A DNA stretch of 64,000 nt from Thermoanaerobaculia bacterium (GCA_018057705.1 JAGPDF010000002.1:26918-90917), one strand, 5' to 3'; positions 45,087 through 54,710 are shown, counted from the first letter of the stretch. Made by a program: numbers and translations. Notes: generated from the letters alone by a model not told the origin.

Positions 45087-46060
45087 ACCCGCTCGCTGCG
45101 CCGCCCGCCGCCGCGCCGACCGGGTTGCGATTCGAGAACGTCTCCAAGTTCTACGGCGAGGTGCTCGGGGTGAACCGGGTCGATCTCGAGATCGGCCCGG
45201 GCATCACGAGTCTCGTCGGACCGAACGGCTCGGGCAAGACGACGCTCATGAATCTCGCCACCGGGCTCCTGCAGCCGACCGAGGGCTCGGTCACCGTGAG
45301 GGGAATCCCGCCGAGCGACCCCGAGCGCCTGTTCGCAGCGGTCGGCTACTGCACGCAGTTCGACACCTATCCCCGCGGCATCACGGGGTGGGACTTCGTT
45401 CATCTCTACCTCCAGCTCCACGGGCTGGCGCGCGGCGAGGCGGTGCAGCGCGCCAGCCAAGCGATTGCGCGCGTCGGGATGACCGACGCCGCGTCGCGCC
45501 GCATCGCCGGCTACAGCAAGGGGATGAAGCAGCGCATCAAGCTGGCGCAGGCGATCGCCCACGACCCGCAGGTGCTGCTCCTCGACGAGCCGTTGAACGG
45601 GCTCGATCCGCTGGCGCGCTCGGAGGTGATCGAGCTGCTGCGGAGTTTCGCCGCCGACGGACGCACGGTGGTCGTCTCGAGCCACATCCTGCACGAAGTG
45701 GACGAGCTCTCGGACCGGGTGGTGCTGGTGCACGGCGGCTACATCGTCGCCGAGGGCGCGATTGCCGGGGTGCGCGACGAGATGGCCGCGGAGCGGCCGC
45801 TGGCCGTGCTGGTGCGCTGCGACCGGCCCGGCGTGCTGGCCGCCCGGGTCTTCGCCGAGGACCATGTCGTTGAAGCCCGCATCGACCCGGACGGTCGCGG
45901 CCTGCTGGTGCGGACGAGGGCCTCCGAGCAGTTCTATCTGCTGCTCAACCGGCTGGCCGGTGAGGGCCTGGTCGAGATCGAAGCGGTGGTCCCGGCGGAC
46001 GAGGACGTGCAGGCGGTCTACCAGTACCTGATCGGCGCCCCCGCCGGGACGGCGAGCTAG
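45083..46060 (+). CDS. ABC transporter ATP-binding protein
   Basis: A 325-residue ATPase: Walker [11 protein letters not shown], signature-region [12 protein letters not shown], Walker [16 protein letters not shown], and switch His in [13 protein letters not shown]-terminal extension of about 90 residues follows, as in the ATPase two genes upstream. ATG 45083 overlaps the upstream permease stop. The two ATPases and two permeases at 43205-46973 look like two paralogous exporter pairs in one operon. Confidence 0.9.
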   Translation: MNPLAAPPAAAPTGLRFENVSKFYGEVLGVNRVDLEIGPGITSLVGPNGSGKTTLMNLATGLLQPTEGSVTVRGIPPSDPERLFAAVGYCTQFDTYPRGITGWDFVHLYLQLHGLARGEAVQRASQAIARVGMTDAASRRIAGYSKGMKQRIKLAQAIAHDPQVLLLDEPLNGLDPLARSEVIELLRSFAADGRTVVVSSHILHEVDELSDRVVLVHGGYIVAEGAIAGVRDEMAAERPLAVLVRCDRPGVLAARVFAEDHVVEARIDPDGRGLLVRTRASEQFYLLLNRLAGEGLVEIEAVVPADEDVQAVYQYLIGAPAGTAS

Positions 46061-46073
46061 AGGGAGCGCAGCC

Positions 46074-46973
46074 TTGAGCCAGATGCCGAGCCAGATGCCG
46101 AGCGCCAGACCGAGCGAGCTGCCGGGTGCCTCGTCGAGCGCGCCGCGCGCGCTCGGATTCCCCCGCTGGATGCGGCAGGTCCGCGCCATGCTCGGGCTGG
46201 AGCTGCGCAAGACCTTCCTGCGCCCGCGCGCCCTGCCGGTCGTGCTGGTGGCGCTGCTGCCGGTGCTGCTGCTCGCGGTGCGCGTCCTGGCGACGAAATT
46301 CGAGGCGCTCCCGGTGCAGCAGGCCGGCGATGTCGCGCAGACCTACGGCGTCATCTTCCAGCTCTTCTACCTGCGACTCGTCGTCTTCTTCGGCTGCTTC
46401 GGCATCTTCACTTATCTCGTTCGCGGCGAGATGCTCGAACGCAGTCTCCACTTCTACTTTCTCGCACCGCTGCGCCGCGACGTCTTCATGGTCGGCAAGT
46501 ACATCGCGGGCGTGGTCGCGGGTGGTGCGCTGTTCACGCTCTCGGTCGTGCTGCAGCTCGGGCTCTCCTTCTTGTCGCCGATGACCGAGGGCGGCCGGGC
46601 CTACCTGCTCGGCGGCCCCGGCGGGGGGCACGCGATCGCCTACCTCGGTGTGACCGTGCTCGCTGTGGTCGGCTACGGAGCGGTCTTCCTGGCGCTCGGC
46701 ATGCTGGTGAAGAATCCGATGATCCCGGCGGCGCTCTTTCTCGGCTGGGAGTGGCTCAATTTCCTCCTGCCGCCGGCTCTCAAGAAGATCTCGGTCATCC
46801 ACTACCTGCAGTCGCTCTGCCCGGTGCCGGTGCCCCACGGCCCGTTCGCGCTGCCGGCCGAGCCGACACCTCCCGTGCTCGCTGTCCTGGGCCTGATGCT
46901 CTTCGCCGCGGTACTCCTCTTTTTCGCCTCCCGTCGGGCCCGGCGCCTCGAGATCCTCTACTCGACCGACTGA
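46074..46973 (+). CDS. ABC-2-type permease
   Basis: A 299-residue protein with about six membrane helices (VVLVALLPVLLLAVRVLA, VFFGCFGIFTYLV, FMVGKYIAGVVAGGALFTLS). The N-terminus carries a short repeat (MSQMPSQMPS) that may be partly untranslated. TTG 46074 is the first start after the ATPase, with a GAGGGA ribosome site. The motif LRRDVFMVGKYIAG is ABC-2-like. Probably works with the ATPase at 45083. Confidence 0.82.
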   Translation: MSQMPSQMPSARPSELPGASSSAPRALGFPRWMRQVRAMLGLELRKTFLRPRALPVVLVALLPVLLLAVRVLATKFEALPVQQAGDVAQTYGVIFQLFYLRLVVFFGCFGIFTYLVRGEMLERSLHFYFLAPLRRDVFMVGKYIAGVVAGGALFTLSVVLQLGLSFLSPMTEGGRAYLLGGPGGGHAIAYLGVTVLAVVGYGAVFLALGMLVKNPMIPAALFLGWEWLNFLLPPALKKISVIHYLQSLCPVPVPHGPFALPAEPTPPVLAVLGLMLFAAVLLFFASRRARRLEILYSTD

Positions 46974-47009
46974 AGCGGGCGCCGCTCCAGGAAGCGCTAG
47001 ACTTTCGTC

Positions 47010-47594
47010 GTGCCTCCGAAGGAAGCGGATTCCGGACCCGGACCGGGCGAGGTGACGCGGCTGCTGCACGCCTGGCGCAGCGGCGGCGAGTCGGCGCGCG
47101 AGCGCCTCATCGAACATGTCTACTCCGAGCTCAAGAAGATCGCCGGTGCTCATCTGCGCGGCGAGCGCCGCGGGCAGACGCTCGAGGCGACCGGTCTGGT
47201 GCACGAGGCGTTCCTGCGCCTGGTGCCCCAGACCCGGGTCGACTGGCGCGACCGGGCGCACTTCTTCGGCCTCGCCTCCACCTGCATGCGTCGGGTGCTG
47301 GTCGATCGCGCCCGCGCCCGCGCTGCGGCGAAGCGCGATCCGGAGGGTTACCTTCTGACGGGTGCGGCCACTGGCGGGGTCTCCTCGCCCGAGGAGCTGC
47401 TCGACCTCGATCGCGCCCTGGAGCGCCTGGCTGCGGAGCACCCGCGTCTCGCGCAGGTGGTGGAGATGCGTTACTTTGCAGGCCTCGAGGTGGCCGAGAT
47501 CGGCGAGTGCCTGGGCGTCTCCGAGCGCACGGTGAAACGCGACTGGGCGTTCGCGCGCGCCTGGCTGGTGCGCGAGCTCGAAAGGGGCGCGTGA
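47010..47594 (+). CDS. ECF-like sigma factor (TIGR02999-type)
   Basis: A 194-residue sigma factor. Region 2 has QTLEATGLVHEAFLRLV and WRDRAHFFGLASTCMRRVLV, a pattern of the acidobacterial/planctomycete ECF group that is regularly linked to Ser/Thr kinases. Region 4 has VVEMRYFAGLEVAEIGECLG and ERTVKRDW. The start is GTG 47010. The stop overlaps the kinase GTG (GTGA), so both are made together. The kinase presumably controls the sigma factor by phosphorylation rather than through a classical anti-sigma. Confidence 0.85.
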   Translation: MPPKEADSGPGPGEVTRLLHAWRSGGESARERLIEHVYSELKKIAGAHLRGERRGQTLEATGLVHEAFLRLVPQTRVDWRDRAHFFGLASTCMRRVLVDRARARAAAKRDPEGYLLTGAATGGVSSPEELLDLDRALERLAAEHPRLAQVVEMRYFAGLEVAEIGECLGVSERTVKRDWAFARAWLVRELERGA

Positions 47595-50512
47595 CCGGGG
47601 AGTCGGTTCGCGAGCTCTTCGGCCGCGCGCAGGAGCTCGAAGGGGCGGAGCGCGATGCTTTTCTGCGCGGGATCGGGAACCGCGATCCGATGCTCGCGCG
47701 CGAGCTCGAGGAGCTGCTGCGGGCCGGCGAGCGCGAGGATTCGCCGTTCGAACGCTTGCCCTACGGCCTGGAAGAGCTCTGCGATCCGACGGAGTCCCTC
47801 ACGCCATCCGGGTCGCCAGAGCTCGCGGTGCTGCCGGCCGCGATCGGGCCGTACCGCATCCTCCGCGAGATTGGACGAGGGGGAATGGGGTGCGTCTATC
47901 TCGCCGTGCAGAGAGGCGAAGGCTTCGAACGCCAGGTGGCGATCAAGCGGCTCGATCGGCGGGAGGCCTCGCCGGTCTCCGAGCGCCGTTTTCGCGACGA
48001 GGTGAAGTTCCTCGCCGCACTCGAACACCCCGGAATCGCGCGCTTTCTCGACGGCGGACGGGCCGCTGACGGCAGCGCCTACATCGCCCTCGAGTACGTC
48101 GAGGGCGAGGATCTGCTCACGCATTCGAGGCAGCAGCGGCTCGCGGTCAACGACCGCCTGCGGCTCTTCATCGAAGTGCTCGCTGCGGTCGAGTATGCGC
48201 ACGAGCGCAAGATCGTGCACCGCGACTTGAAGCCCGGCAATGTCCTGGTCGGAGCGGACGGGCACCCGCGGCTCCTCGACTTCGGGATCTCGAAGCTCGT
48301 CGATCCCGATGCTGGAGGCGGCGCGGATTGCGCGACGACGCGGACCGAGCTGCGCGCCCTGACTCCCGCCTACGCGAGCCCCGAGCAGATCCGCGGTGGC
48401 CCGGTGACGGTGGCCTCGGACGTTTACTCGCTGGGCGTCGTGCTCTACGAGCTGGTCGCTGGCGTGCGGCCGTTCCAGCTGGTTTCGGGGAATGCGCGAG
48501 CGCTCGAGCGCGCGGTGCTCGAGCAGGAGCCGGAGCCGCCCTCGACCGCCGCCCGGCGCGCCTCGGGAGCCTCCTCCTCCCCTTCCGAACGCCCGCTGGA
48601 GCGGGAGGGCGGGGTTTCGGACGCGAGCACCGCGGATCCAGCGGACCGCCTCGGGAGGGACCTCGACGCCATCTGCCTCAAGGCCTTGCGCAAGGAGCCC
48701 GGCGAGCGCTACCCCTCGGTCGGTGCCTTCGCGGCGGATCTCCGGCGCCTGCTCGCGGGGCATCCGGTCGAAGCGCGACGCGGCGGCGTCTCCTATCGCC
48801 TGGCGAAGCTCGCGCGACGCCATCGGGTCCACCTCGCCGTGGCGACGGCGGCCGCCCTCCTCGCGGCGCTCGCTGTCCTGCTCGCCGTACGGGGGACTCC
48901 GGTCTCTCGGGGCCAGCAGAGCCCGCAGACCTCGCAGATCCCTGCGCCGCGGGCCCGGCCGACGCTCGCGCCGATCGGGGAGCTGTCGGCGCGCTTCGCC
49001 GAGCACCCCGACCGGCCGGAGATCGGGCTGGAGCTGATCGCGGCGCTCCTCGCCGCCGGAAGGGGAGACGATGCGATGGGCGCACTCATCCGGCTGCGCC
49101 AGCTCCCCGACCCGCTCGGCAAGGGCCCCCGCATCGATCTTGCCGAAGCCAGCGCGGCGCTCGCGGTCTCCGAGTACCAGCGCGCCGCTGCCGCCGCGAC
49201 CGCGGCGCTCGACGGTGCCGCCCGCGAGGGCGACGGCGCGCTCGGACGACGAGCGCAGCTGCTGCGGGCCCGGGCGCTCCTGCGGCTCAGCCCGCCCGAG
49301 GAGGCCGAGCGGCTCCTCGCGACTCTCGTCGTCGAAGCCGAAGCGGCCGGAGACGAGGCGACGGCGGTCGCGGCGCTCGTGGTGCGCGCCGCGGCGGCAC
49401 GCAAGGGTTCGCGTGCCGAGGAGGCATCTCGCCTCCTCGAAGCGGCGCTGCCGCGCGCGCGCGCCCTGGGCGACCCACGGCTGGAGGCGGAGGCGATGAC
49501 GCTCGCAGGCCGCCTCCAGGGCGAGTCGGGCGAGATCCAGAAAGGTCTGGCGACGCTCGAGCGGGCGCTCGTGAAAGCCGTCGAAGTCGGCGACCTCGCC
49601 TCCGAGGCGAGCGTGTTGCAGGTCAGGATGGCGCTTCTCAACTGGAGCGGGGACACCGCCGGGGCGATCGCGACCGGCCAACTCGCGATCCAGCGGCTGC
49701 GAATCTCGGGGGACCGCGAGCAGCTCCTGACCGTGCTGGGAAATCTCGCGATCACCAAAGTCGAGACGGGTGAGTTCCGGGAAGCCGAGGCGGCCATCGC
49801 CGAAGCCGAACCGGTCGCCCGCGCGCTGGGCTCGCCGCGCCACCGCGGTACCATCCTGCGCGCCCGCGGCTATCTCGAGGAGACGCGGGGCAACAACGAC
49901 GCCGCTCGGGTGAGTTACACCGCCGCCGTCGCTGCCGGACGCGAAGCCGGGGTGGATTCGGTGGTGGCGGTCTACCTCTCCGACCTCGCCTGGCTGGAGC
50001 TGAACGCCGAGCGCTACGGCGCGGCGGCGGTGGCCGCGGAGGAATCGGTGGACCTCTACCGGCGCGGCGGCGACGAGCGCTCGGCCCTCGAGGTGGCGGC
50101 CGTGCTGGCCTGCGTCGACGCTGCCTCCGGCAAGCCTGCGAGCGCGCGTCGGCGCCTCGCCGCGCTCGCGGCGGCGGTGGGCGAGAGCGACTCGGAGTCG
50201 GCGCGCTTCGTCGTGCGGCTCGCCGAGGCCCGGGTCGCCGAGCTCCTGGACGAACGAACGCTCGCCGTCGAGCTCCGTCGCGAGACCGTCCGGATGGCCG
50301 AGACCTTCGGCCAGGCTGCCCTTGTCCTCGCCCAGCGCGCCAACCTGGCGCTCGCACTGGACCGGGCCGGGGAGCGCGACGAGGCCCTGGCCATCGCCCG
50401 GGAGCTCCTTCCGGAGGCGGAGCGCATCGGACGCGGCGACGTCGTGCGCGACTGCCGGCGGATCCTCGACGGCGATCCGGTCACGCCGGCGCGGAGCTTT
50501 CCCGGAGGCTGA
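47591..50512 (+). CDS. Membrane Ser/Thr kinase with TPR sensor domain
   Basis: A 973-residue protein. The kinase domain covers about 87-390: glycine loop EIGRGGMGCVYLA, Lys in VAIKRL, catalytic loop HRDLKPGNVLVG, DFG, and an APE-like SPEQ. A membrane helix is at about residues 417-437 (VHLAVATAAALLAALAVLLA). The extracytoplasmic remainder, about 500 residues, is built of TPR-like repeats (for example EAERLLATLVVEAEAAGDEA). It is encoded from GTG 47591, coupled to the sigma gene. A sensor-kinase-sigma pair is likely, with ligand or protein contacts at the TPRs. Confidence 0.88.
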   Translation: MTGESVRELFGRAQELEGAERDAFLRGIGNRDPMLARELEELLRAGEREDSPFERLPYGLEELCDPTESLTPSGSPELAVLPAAIGPYRILREIGRGGMGCVYLAVQRGEGFERQVAIKRLDRREASPVSERRFRDEVKFLAALEHPGIARFLDGGRAADGSAYIALEYVEGEDLLTHSRQQRLAVNDRLRLFIEVLAAVEYAHERKIVHRDLKPGNVLVGADGHPRLLDFGISKLVDPDAGGGADCATTRTELRALTPAYASPEQIRGGPVTVASDVYSLGVVLYELVAGVRPFQLVSGNARALERAVLEQEPEPPSTAARRASGASSSPSERPLEREGGVSDASTADPADRLGRDLDAICLKALRKEPGERYPSVGAFAADLRRLLAGHPVEARRGGVSYRLAKLARRHRVHLAVATAAALLAALAVLLAVRGTPVSRGQQSPQTSQIPAPRARPTLAPIGELSARFAEHPDRPEIGLELIAALLAAGRGDDAMGALIRLRQLPDPLGKGPRIDLAEASAALAVSEYQRAAAAATAALDGAAREGDGALGRRAQLLRARALLRLSPPEEAERLLATLVVEAEAAGDEATAVAALVVRAAAARKGSRAEEASRLLEAALPRARALGDPRLEAEAMTLAGRLQGESGEIQKGLATLERALVKAVEVGDLASEASVLQVRMALLNWSGDTAGAIATGQLAIQRLRISGDREQLLTVLGNLAITKVETGEFREAEAAIAEAEPVARALGSPRHRGTILRARGYLEETRGNNDAARVSYTAAVAAGREAGVDSVVAVYLSDLAWLELNAERYGAAAVAAEESVDLYRRGGDERSALEVAAVLACVDAASGKPASARRRLAALAAAVGESDSESARFVVRLAEARVAELLDERTLAVELRRETVRMAETFGQAALVLAQRANLALALDRAGERDEALAIARELLPEAERIGRGDVVRDCRRILDGDPVTPARSFPGG

Positions 50513-50613
50513 CCCACTGCGCCCGGACTTCCGTCCGGAGCCCCCGATTCGGGGTGGTGCGCGGCGCACCGCACTGCGGCAGAGTAGAGTCGAGGCAAGT
50601 CCGACTCCATTCC

Positions 50614-51381
50614 ATGCGCTACAGACTCGGCATCGTGCTCTCGGGCGGCGGCAGTCGCGGGCTCGCCCATGCCGGCGTCCTCAAGGCGTTGGCCGAGCAC
50701 GGCATCGAGCCCGACTGCATCGCCGGAACGAGCGCCGGGGCACTGGTCGGCGCGCTCCACGCCTCCGGGCGCGACAGCGCCGAGATCCTGAAGTTCTTCG
50801 ACGACGTCCACCCGTTCCGCTTCTCGCGGCTGGCGCTCAACAAGCCGGGCGTCATCGACTCGGAGAAGCTCGTCGGCTCCTTCCTGCAGTGGTTTCCGGA
50901 CGATTCATTCGAGGCGCTCCGCAAACCGCTCTTCGTCACCGGCACCGACCTGGTCTCCGGCCGGCTCGAAGTCTGGAGCTCGGGAGCCCTGGTGCGGCCG
51001 CTGATCGCCTCCTCCGCCGTGCCGTTCGTGATCTCGCCGACGCGCGTCGGCGACCGGCTCTACATCGACGGCGGCATCATCAACAACTTTCCGGTCGAGC
51101 CGCTCTTCGGGCTGTGCGACACGATCCTCGGCATCCACGCGACGCCGCTCTCCGTGCGCGCCGAGACCGACCTCGATTCGACCCTGGCCGTCAGTCAGCG
51201 CGCGCTCGAGATCGGCATGTACCACGCCTCGAAGCGCAAGTTCCACCATGCGGACTTCGTGCTCTCGCCCCTCGAGCTGTCCCGCTTCACCACGTTCGAC
51301 ACCCGGCGACACGCCGAGATCGTCGAGATCGGGTATCAGGCAACCCTCGAGCAGATCGCCGCCGTTCGAGCCGTTCTCTAG
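50614..51381 (+). CDS. Patatin-like phospholipase (RssA-like)
   Basis: A 255-residue lipase. The oxyanion-hole GGGSRG (about 11-16), nucleophile S40 in GTSAG, and D152 in YIDGG form the patatin catalytic dyad. It has no signal peptide, so it should work in the cytoplasm or on the inner membrane face. ATG 50614 is chosen since it gives the family N-terminus LGIVLSGGGSRGLAHAG. Candidate hairpins lie on both sides. Acts on phospholipids or related esters; substrate unknown. Confidence 0.9.
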   Translation: MRYRLGIVLSGGGSRGLAHAGVLKALAEHGIEPDCIAGTSAGALVGALHASGRDSAEILKFFDDVHPFRFSRLALNKPGVIDSEKLVGSFLQWFPDDSFEALRKPLFVTGTDLVSGRLEVWSSGALVRPLIASSAVPFVISPTRVGDRLYIDGGIINNFPVEPLFGLCDTILGIHATPLSVRAETDLDSTLAVSQRALEIGMYHASKRKFHHADFVLSPLELSRFTTFDTRRHAEIVEIGYQATLEQIAAVRAVL

Positions 51382-51408
51382 CCACCCCTTGGGGTGGTGC
51401 TGCACCCC
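51382..51408 (+). other. Alternative hairpins downstream of the patatin gene
   Basis: Two mutually exclusive stems share GGGGTG: CCACCCC/GGGGTGG at 51382-51397, and GGGGTG/CACCCC at 51391-51408. No T-run follows. A similar stretch (CCCC...GGGGTGGTGC) occurs before the gene near 50547-50564. Could be a weak terminator or a structured leader for the CBS-domain gene. Confidence 0.35.
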
Positions 51409-51591
51409 GGGGGCGGGCGCACACTGGATTCACGCGCCGGGTGGCCCTGAGGGAGTGGAGGTGCCCGGCCGCTCCGGGCTCGTCCGACTTCGTGGTCCGC
51501 TGGGCACGCCGAGCCCGCCCGAGCCGGCGGCCCGGCGTGCCTCGCGTCGCCCAGCGAGCGCCGCTCGACCTTCCACCGAAGGAGGATGGCG

Positions 51592-52095
51592 ATGAAAGTC
51601 CGTGACCTGATGCGCAGCATCCCCCGCCATACGACCGCCGGTGAGTCGCTGGCCAGCGCCGGACGCACCATGGCGGAGGCCGGCGTCGGCGTGTTGCCGG
51701 TGATCGACGCCGACCGCCGCGTCGTCGCGGTGATCACCGACCGCGACGTCTGCTGCGCCGTGGCGCGCGAGAATCGTCGCCCGGGCGAGTTGCGCGTCGG
51801 CGAGGTCGCGAGTATGCCGCCCTGGGTCTGCGAGCCCGGCGACGATCTCTCGAGTGCGCTCGCCACGATGCGCGTCCATGGCGTGCGGCGTCTACCGGTC
51901 GTGGACGCCTTCGACAGGCTGGAGGGCCTCCTTTCGCTCGATGAGGTCGTCCTCTCCTCGCACCTTCTGGCCGGCGACAGGATGGGCGCGCCCGTCCACA
52001 CCGAGGTGATCGAAACGCTGCAGTCGATCCTGCGTCCCTCGACCGCGCTCATCGGCGCCCCGGCTCTCGCCAACCAGGTCGGCGCCGCGACCTGA
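51592..52095 (+). CDS. CBS-domain-pair protein
   Basis: A 167-residue protein with two CBS motifs. The first runs from MKVRDLMRSIPRHTTAGESL through VGVLPVIDADRRVVAVITDRD, the second from EPGDDLSSALATMRVHGVRRLPVVDAF to LSLDEVV. Such pairs bind AMP, ATP or SAM and report energy state. It stands alone here, so its partner is unknown. ATG 51592 has a GAAGGAGG ribosome site 6 bp upstream, better than the ATG at 51586. Confidence 0.88.
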   Translation: MKVRDLMRSIPRHTTAGESLASAGRTMAEAGVGVLPVIDADRRVVAVITDRDVCCAVARENRRPGELRVGEVASMPPWVCEPGDDLSSALATMRVHGVRRLPVVDAFDRLEGLLSLDEVVLSSHLLAGDRMGAPVHTEVIETLQSILRPSTALIGAPALANQVGAAT

Positions 52096-52118
52096 ACGCG
52101 GGCTGAAGTGGCCCTGGG

Positions 52119-52140
52119 CGTTCGGTGGCGCCACCGAACG
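52119..52140. terminator. Perfect 22-bp palindrome after the CBS gene
   Basis: Two 11-bp arms (CGTTCGGTGGC and its complement) abut without a spacer. RNA from either strand would fold into a strong hairpin. It lies 24 bp after the CBS stop but lacks a T-run, so a Rho-assisted terminator or protein-binding site are both possible. Confidence 0.4.
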
Positions 52141-52217
52141 GCGTGTCTCGCCGCGCCGTCCGGCGAGCGCCGGGTCGAGCGCCACGAGGAGGGCCGGGCT
52201 CGCGTAGGATCGAGACC

Positions 52218-52763
52218 ATGGACCTCCCCGTACCGGCGACAGGGCCGCTGCTCGCGGCGATGGTGACGCCGGCGGTGCTCATCTCGGCCGCCGGCACTCT
52301 GGTGTTCTCGACCACTTCGCGCCTGGCGCGCATCGTCGACCGGGCGCGCGTGCTGGGCCGCGAGCTCGAAGAGCTCGACAGTGCGGCCGAAGCGCCGTTT
52401 GCCGAGGAGAAGCGGCGCGAGATCGAGCACCAGTTCGAGGTCCGGGCCCAGCGCAGCCGGCTGGTGCAGCGCGCCGTGACCGCCTTCTACGTCGCGCTCG
52501 GCCTGTTCGTCGCCACGACGGTGCTGATCGGCCTGGGCTCGTTTCTGGCGATCGAGGCGCTCCTGCCCTCGGCCTTTGCGATCGTCGGCACGCTGGTGCT
52601 GTTCTACGGCTGCATCGAGCTCATCCGCGAAACCCGCCTCGCCCTCCAAGCGGTCGACGGCGAGATGGAGTTCGTGTTGCACCTGCGCCGTTTGCGGCGG
52701 CAACAGATACAAGCGGGACAACCGGCCGGGCCGGGTGCGCCGACCCTTCCGCCTGCCGACTGA
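52218..52763 (+). CDS. DUF2721-family membrane protein
   Basis: A 181-residue membrane protein. The N-terminal AMVTPAVLISAAGTLVFSTT is the DUF2721 signature and is followed by an Arg-rich loop (SRLARIVDRARVLGRELEEL). Two further helices lie at about residues 85-135. The function of the family is unknown. ATG 52218 is used. It converges on argS, with 6 bp between the stop codons. Confidence 0.82.
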   Translation: MDLPVPATGPLLAAMVTPAVLISAAGTLVFSTTSRLARIVDRARVLGRELEELDSAAEAPFAEEKRREIEHQFEVRAQRSRLVQRAVTAFYVALGLFVATTVLIGLGSFLAIEALLPSAFAIVGTLVLFYGCIELIRETRLALQAVDGEMEFVLHLRRLRRQQIQAGQPAGPGAPTLPPAD

Positions 52764-52769
52764 ACCCGA

Positions 52770-54710
52770 CTACATCTTCTCGGGTTCGGGGATCCCCAGC
52801 AGCTCGCAGAGCGCGCCTGCGGCCTTGGCGAAGTTGCGGAAGGCGCCGCGGCGCAGCATGCGCAGGTCGGCATCCTCTTCGTGCAGCACCGGATGGTGGT
52901 GGTAGGCGGTGTTGAAGCGCTGGGCGAGCTCGAGCGCCTGGCGCGCGACGAGGGAGAGCTCGAGTGACGAGGTCGCCCGCTCGACGGTCTCCTCGACCTG
53001 CGAGGCGGCGTGCACCAGATCCCAGAGCTCGTCGCTCCAGAGCCCGGCGGGGAGCGCTGCGACCGCCTCCGGAGTCACGGCGTCAGTCGCCCCCGCCGCC
53101 GCGAGCTTGCGCTCGATGTTGCGAGCGCGGACCAGGGAATACTGCAGATAGGGACCGGACTCACCCTCGAAGTTGAGCGCCTCGTCGAGATCGAAGGCGA
53201 TCACCCGCGTGGTGCCGGTCTTCACCATGAAGAAGCGCACCGCCGCGACGGCGATCTCCTTCGCCAGCCGCGCGAGCTCTTCCTTGCCGAGCTCGCGGTT
53301 GCGACTGGCGATCTCCTCGCGCGCCTTCTCTTCCAGCCGATCGAGGAGGTCGTCGGCCTTGACGCCGATCCCCTTGCGCCCCGACATCTCCATGGAGCGG
53401 CCCTCCTCGCCTTCGGGGGCGAGGTAGCCCAGGGCCTGCGCCGTCGCCGGCGACAGGGTGACCATCTCGTAGGCGAAGTGCACCGAACGCGCCGCGGCTT
53501 CGTGGTGCCCGAGGGCGGAGAGGCCGGCGCGGACGATCTTCTGCAGGTAGCTCTGCCGGGCGTCGATGACGTTGATCACGTTGGCGCCGTGGCCGAAGGC
53601 CGGATGGTCGAGGGCGCCCTCCCGGGCGGTGACCCAGAGTCCCGACTCCTTCCAGTAGCGATAGGCGAAGTCCTTGCCCAGCAGGCCGAACTTCCACAGC
53701 TGGTAGGCGATGTCCTTGCCGACGTAGGTCACCGTGCCGTCGGAGCGCACGATCACCTTGTCGGGGTCTTCGAGGCCGGCGAACTCGGGCGTCCCCTCGA
53801 GCGGCATCACCCAGCAGCCGGCGTTCTTGCCGGAGGCTTCGAGGGTGACGGCGCCGGTCGCTTTGAGCAGCTCGAAGGCGAGACTGAAGAAGTCGAGCCC
53901 GAGGATGTCGCTCTCGTGGGTGAGCAGGTCGTAGGAGATCCCCAGCCGGGCCATCGTCGCGAGATGGCGCACGACGATCCGGCGCGCCACCAGGCGGCCC
54001 ATCTCGGCGCGTTCACCGACCCCGGACTCGAGGCCATGGAGGGTCTCGCGGCGCAGCTTCTGGCGCTCGGGATCCTCGGCGTACCATCTGCCGACTTTGG
54101 CGTAGACGTCCCAGCAGCGGTAGTCGAACGGCTCGCGGATCGCCGCGACTTCGGCGACCGAGAGATGTTCGATGTCGACGAATCCGACCACGACATCGGC
54201 CACCTGGACGCCGGTGTCGTCGATGTAGTTCTGCACCTCGACCGCAACGCCCTGGGCGCGCAGACCCCGCACCAGGAGGTCGCCGAGGACGGCGTTCCTC
54301 AGATGGCCGATGTGGGCCGCCTTGTTCGGATTGATGTTGGTGTGCTCGACGATGACCTTGCCGGGCTCCGGCGCCCCCGGCACCTGCGGCGAGGGCTCGG
54401 AGAAGACCGGGGCGGAAAGCAGGCCGGCGGCGAACTGCGACCGGTCGAAGAAGAGGTTCAGGTAACCGGCCCCTTCGACGCGGAGCTCGCGCACCCCGGC
54501 CGGCAGGCGCCACCCGGCGGCGAGCGCCGTCGCAATGTCGCGAGGCTTCAGTTTCAACGACTTCGCGAGGTGGAGGGGGGTCGGAAAGGCGAGATCGCCC
54601 AGGGCCCGCCGAGGCGGGATCTCCGCCACTGGATCGTGGTCGATGCCGAATTGGCGGGTGATTTCGTCCTTGAGCGAAGCGGCGAGCTGACGTTTGATGG
54701 CCCGGAACAT
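52770..54710 (-). CDS. argS: Arginyl-tRNA synthetase
   Basis: A 646-residue class I synthetase that charges tRNA-Arg. The HIGH motif is AAHIGHLRNA near residue 130. A KMSK-like MSGRKGIGV is found near 440. The C-terminal DALR anticodon-binding helix ends with HHPVLHEEDADLRMLRR. An N-terminal Add-1-like domain precedes the catalytic core. Essential housekeeping gene; it lies opposite the macro-domain gene across a G-rich intergenic stretch of 192 bp. Confidence 0.95.
   Translation of the reverse strand: MFRAIKRQLAASLKDEITRQFGIDHDPVAEIPPRRALGDLAFPTPLHLAKSLKLKPRDIATALAAGWRLPAGVRELRVEGAGYLNLFFDRSQFAAGLLSAPVFSEPSPQVPGAPEPGKVIVEHTNINPNKAAHIGHLRNAVLGDLLVRGLRAQGVAVEVQNYIDDTGVQVADVVVGFVDIEHLSVAEVAAIREPFDYRCWDVYAKVGRWYAEDPERQKLRRETLHGLESGVGERAEMGRLVARRIVVRHLATMARLGISYDLLTHESDILGLDFFSLAFELLKATGAVTLEASGKNAGCWVMPLEGTPEFAGLEDPDKVIVRSDGTVTYVGKDIAYQLWKFGLLGKDFAYRYWKESGLWVTAREGALDHPAFGHGANVINVIDARQSYLQKIVRAGLSALGHHEAAARSVHFAYEMVTLSPATAQALGYLAPEGEEGRSMEMSGRKGIGVKADDLLDRLEEKAREEIASRNRELGKEELARLAKEIAVAAVRFFMVKTGTTRVIAFDLDEALNFEGESGPYLQYSLVRARNIERKLAAAGATDAVTPEAVAALPAGLWSDELWDLVHAASQVEETVERATSSLELSLVARQALELAQRFNTAYHHHPVLHEEDADLRMLRRGAFRNFAKAAGALCELLGIPEPEKM

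Noticed and set aside
46751-47590. In-frame extension of the kinase with TPRs upstream
   Set aside because: Overlaps a permease and a sigma gene with strong motifs; GTG 47591 fits the coupled arrangement.
47471-50569. Open frame of 1032 codons on the minus strand over the sigma and kinase genes
   Set aside because: The opposite strand has full kinase and sigma motifs; this frame has none.
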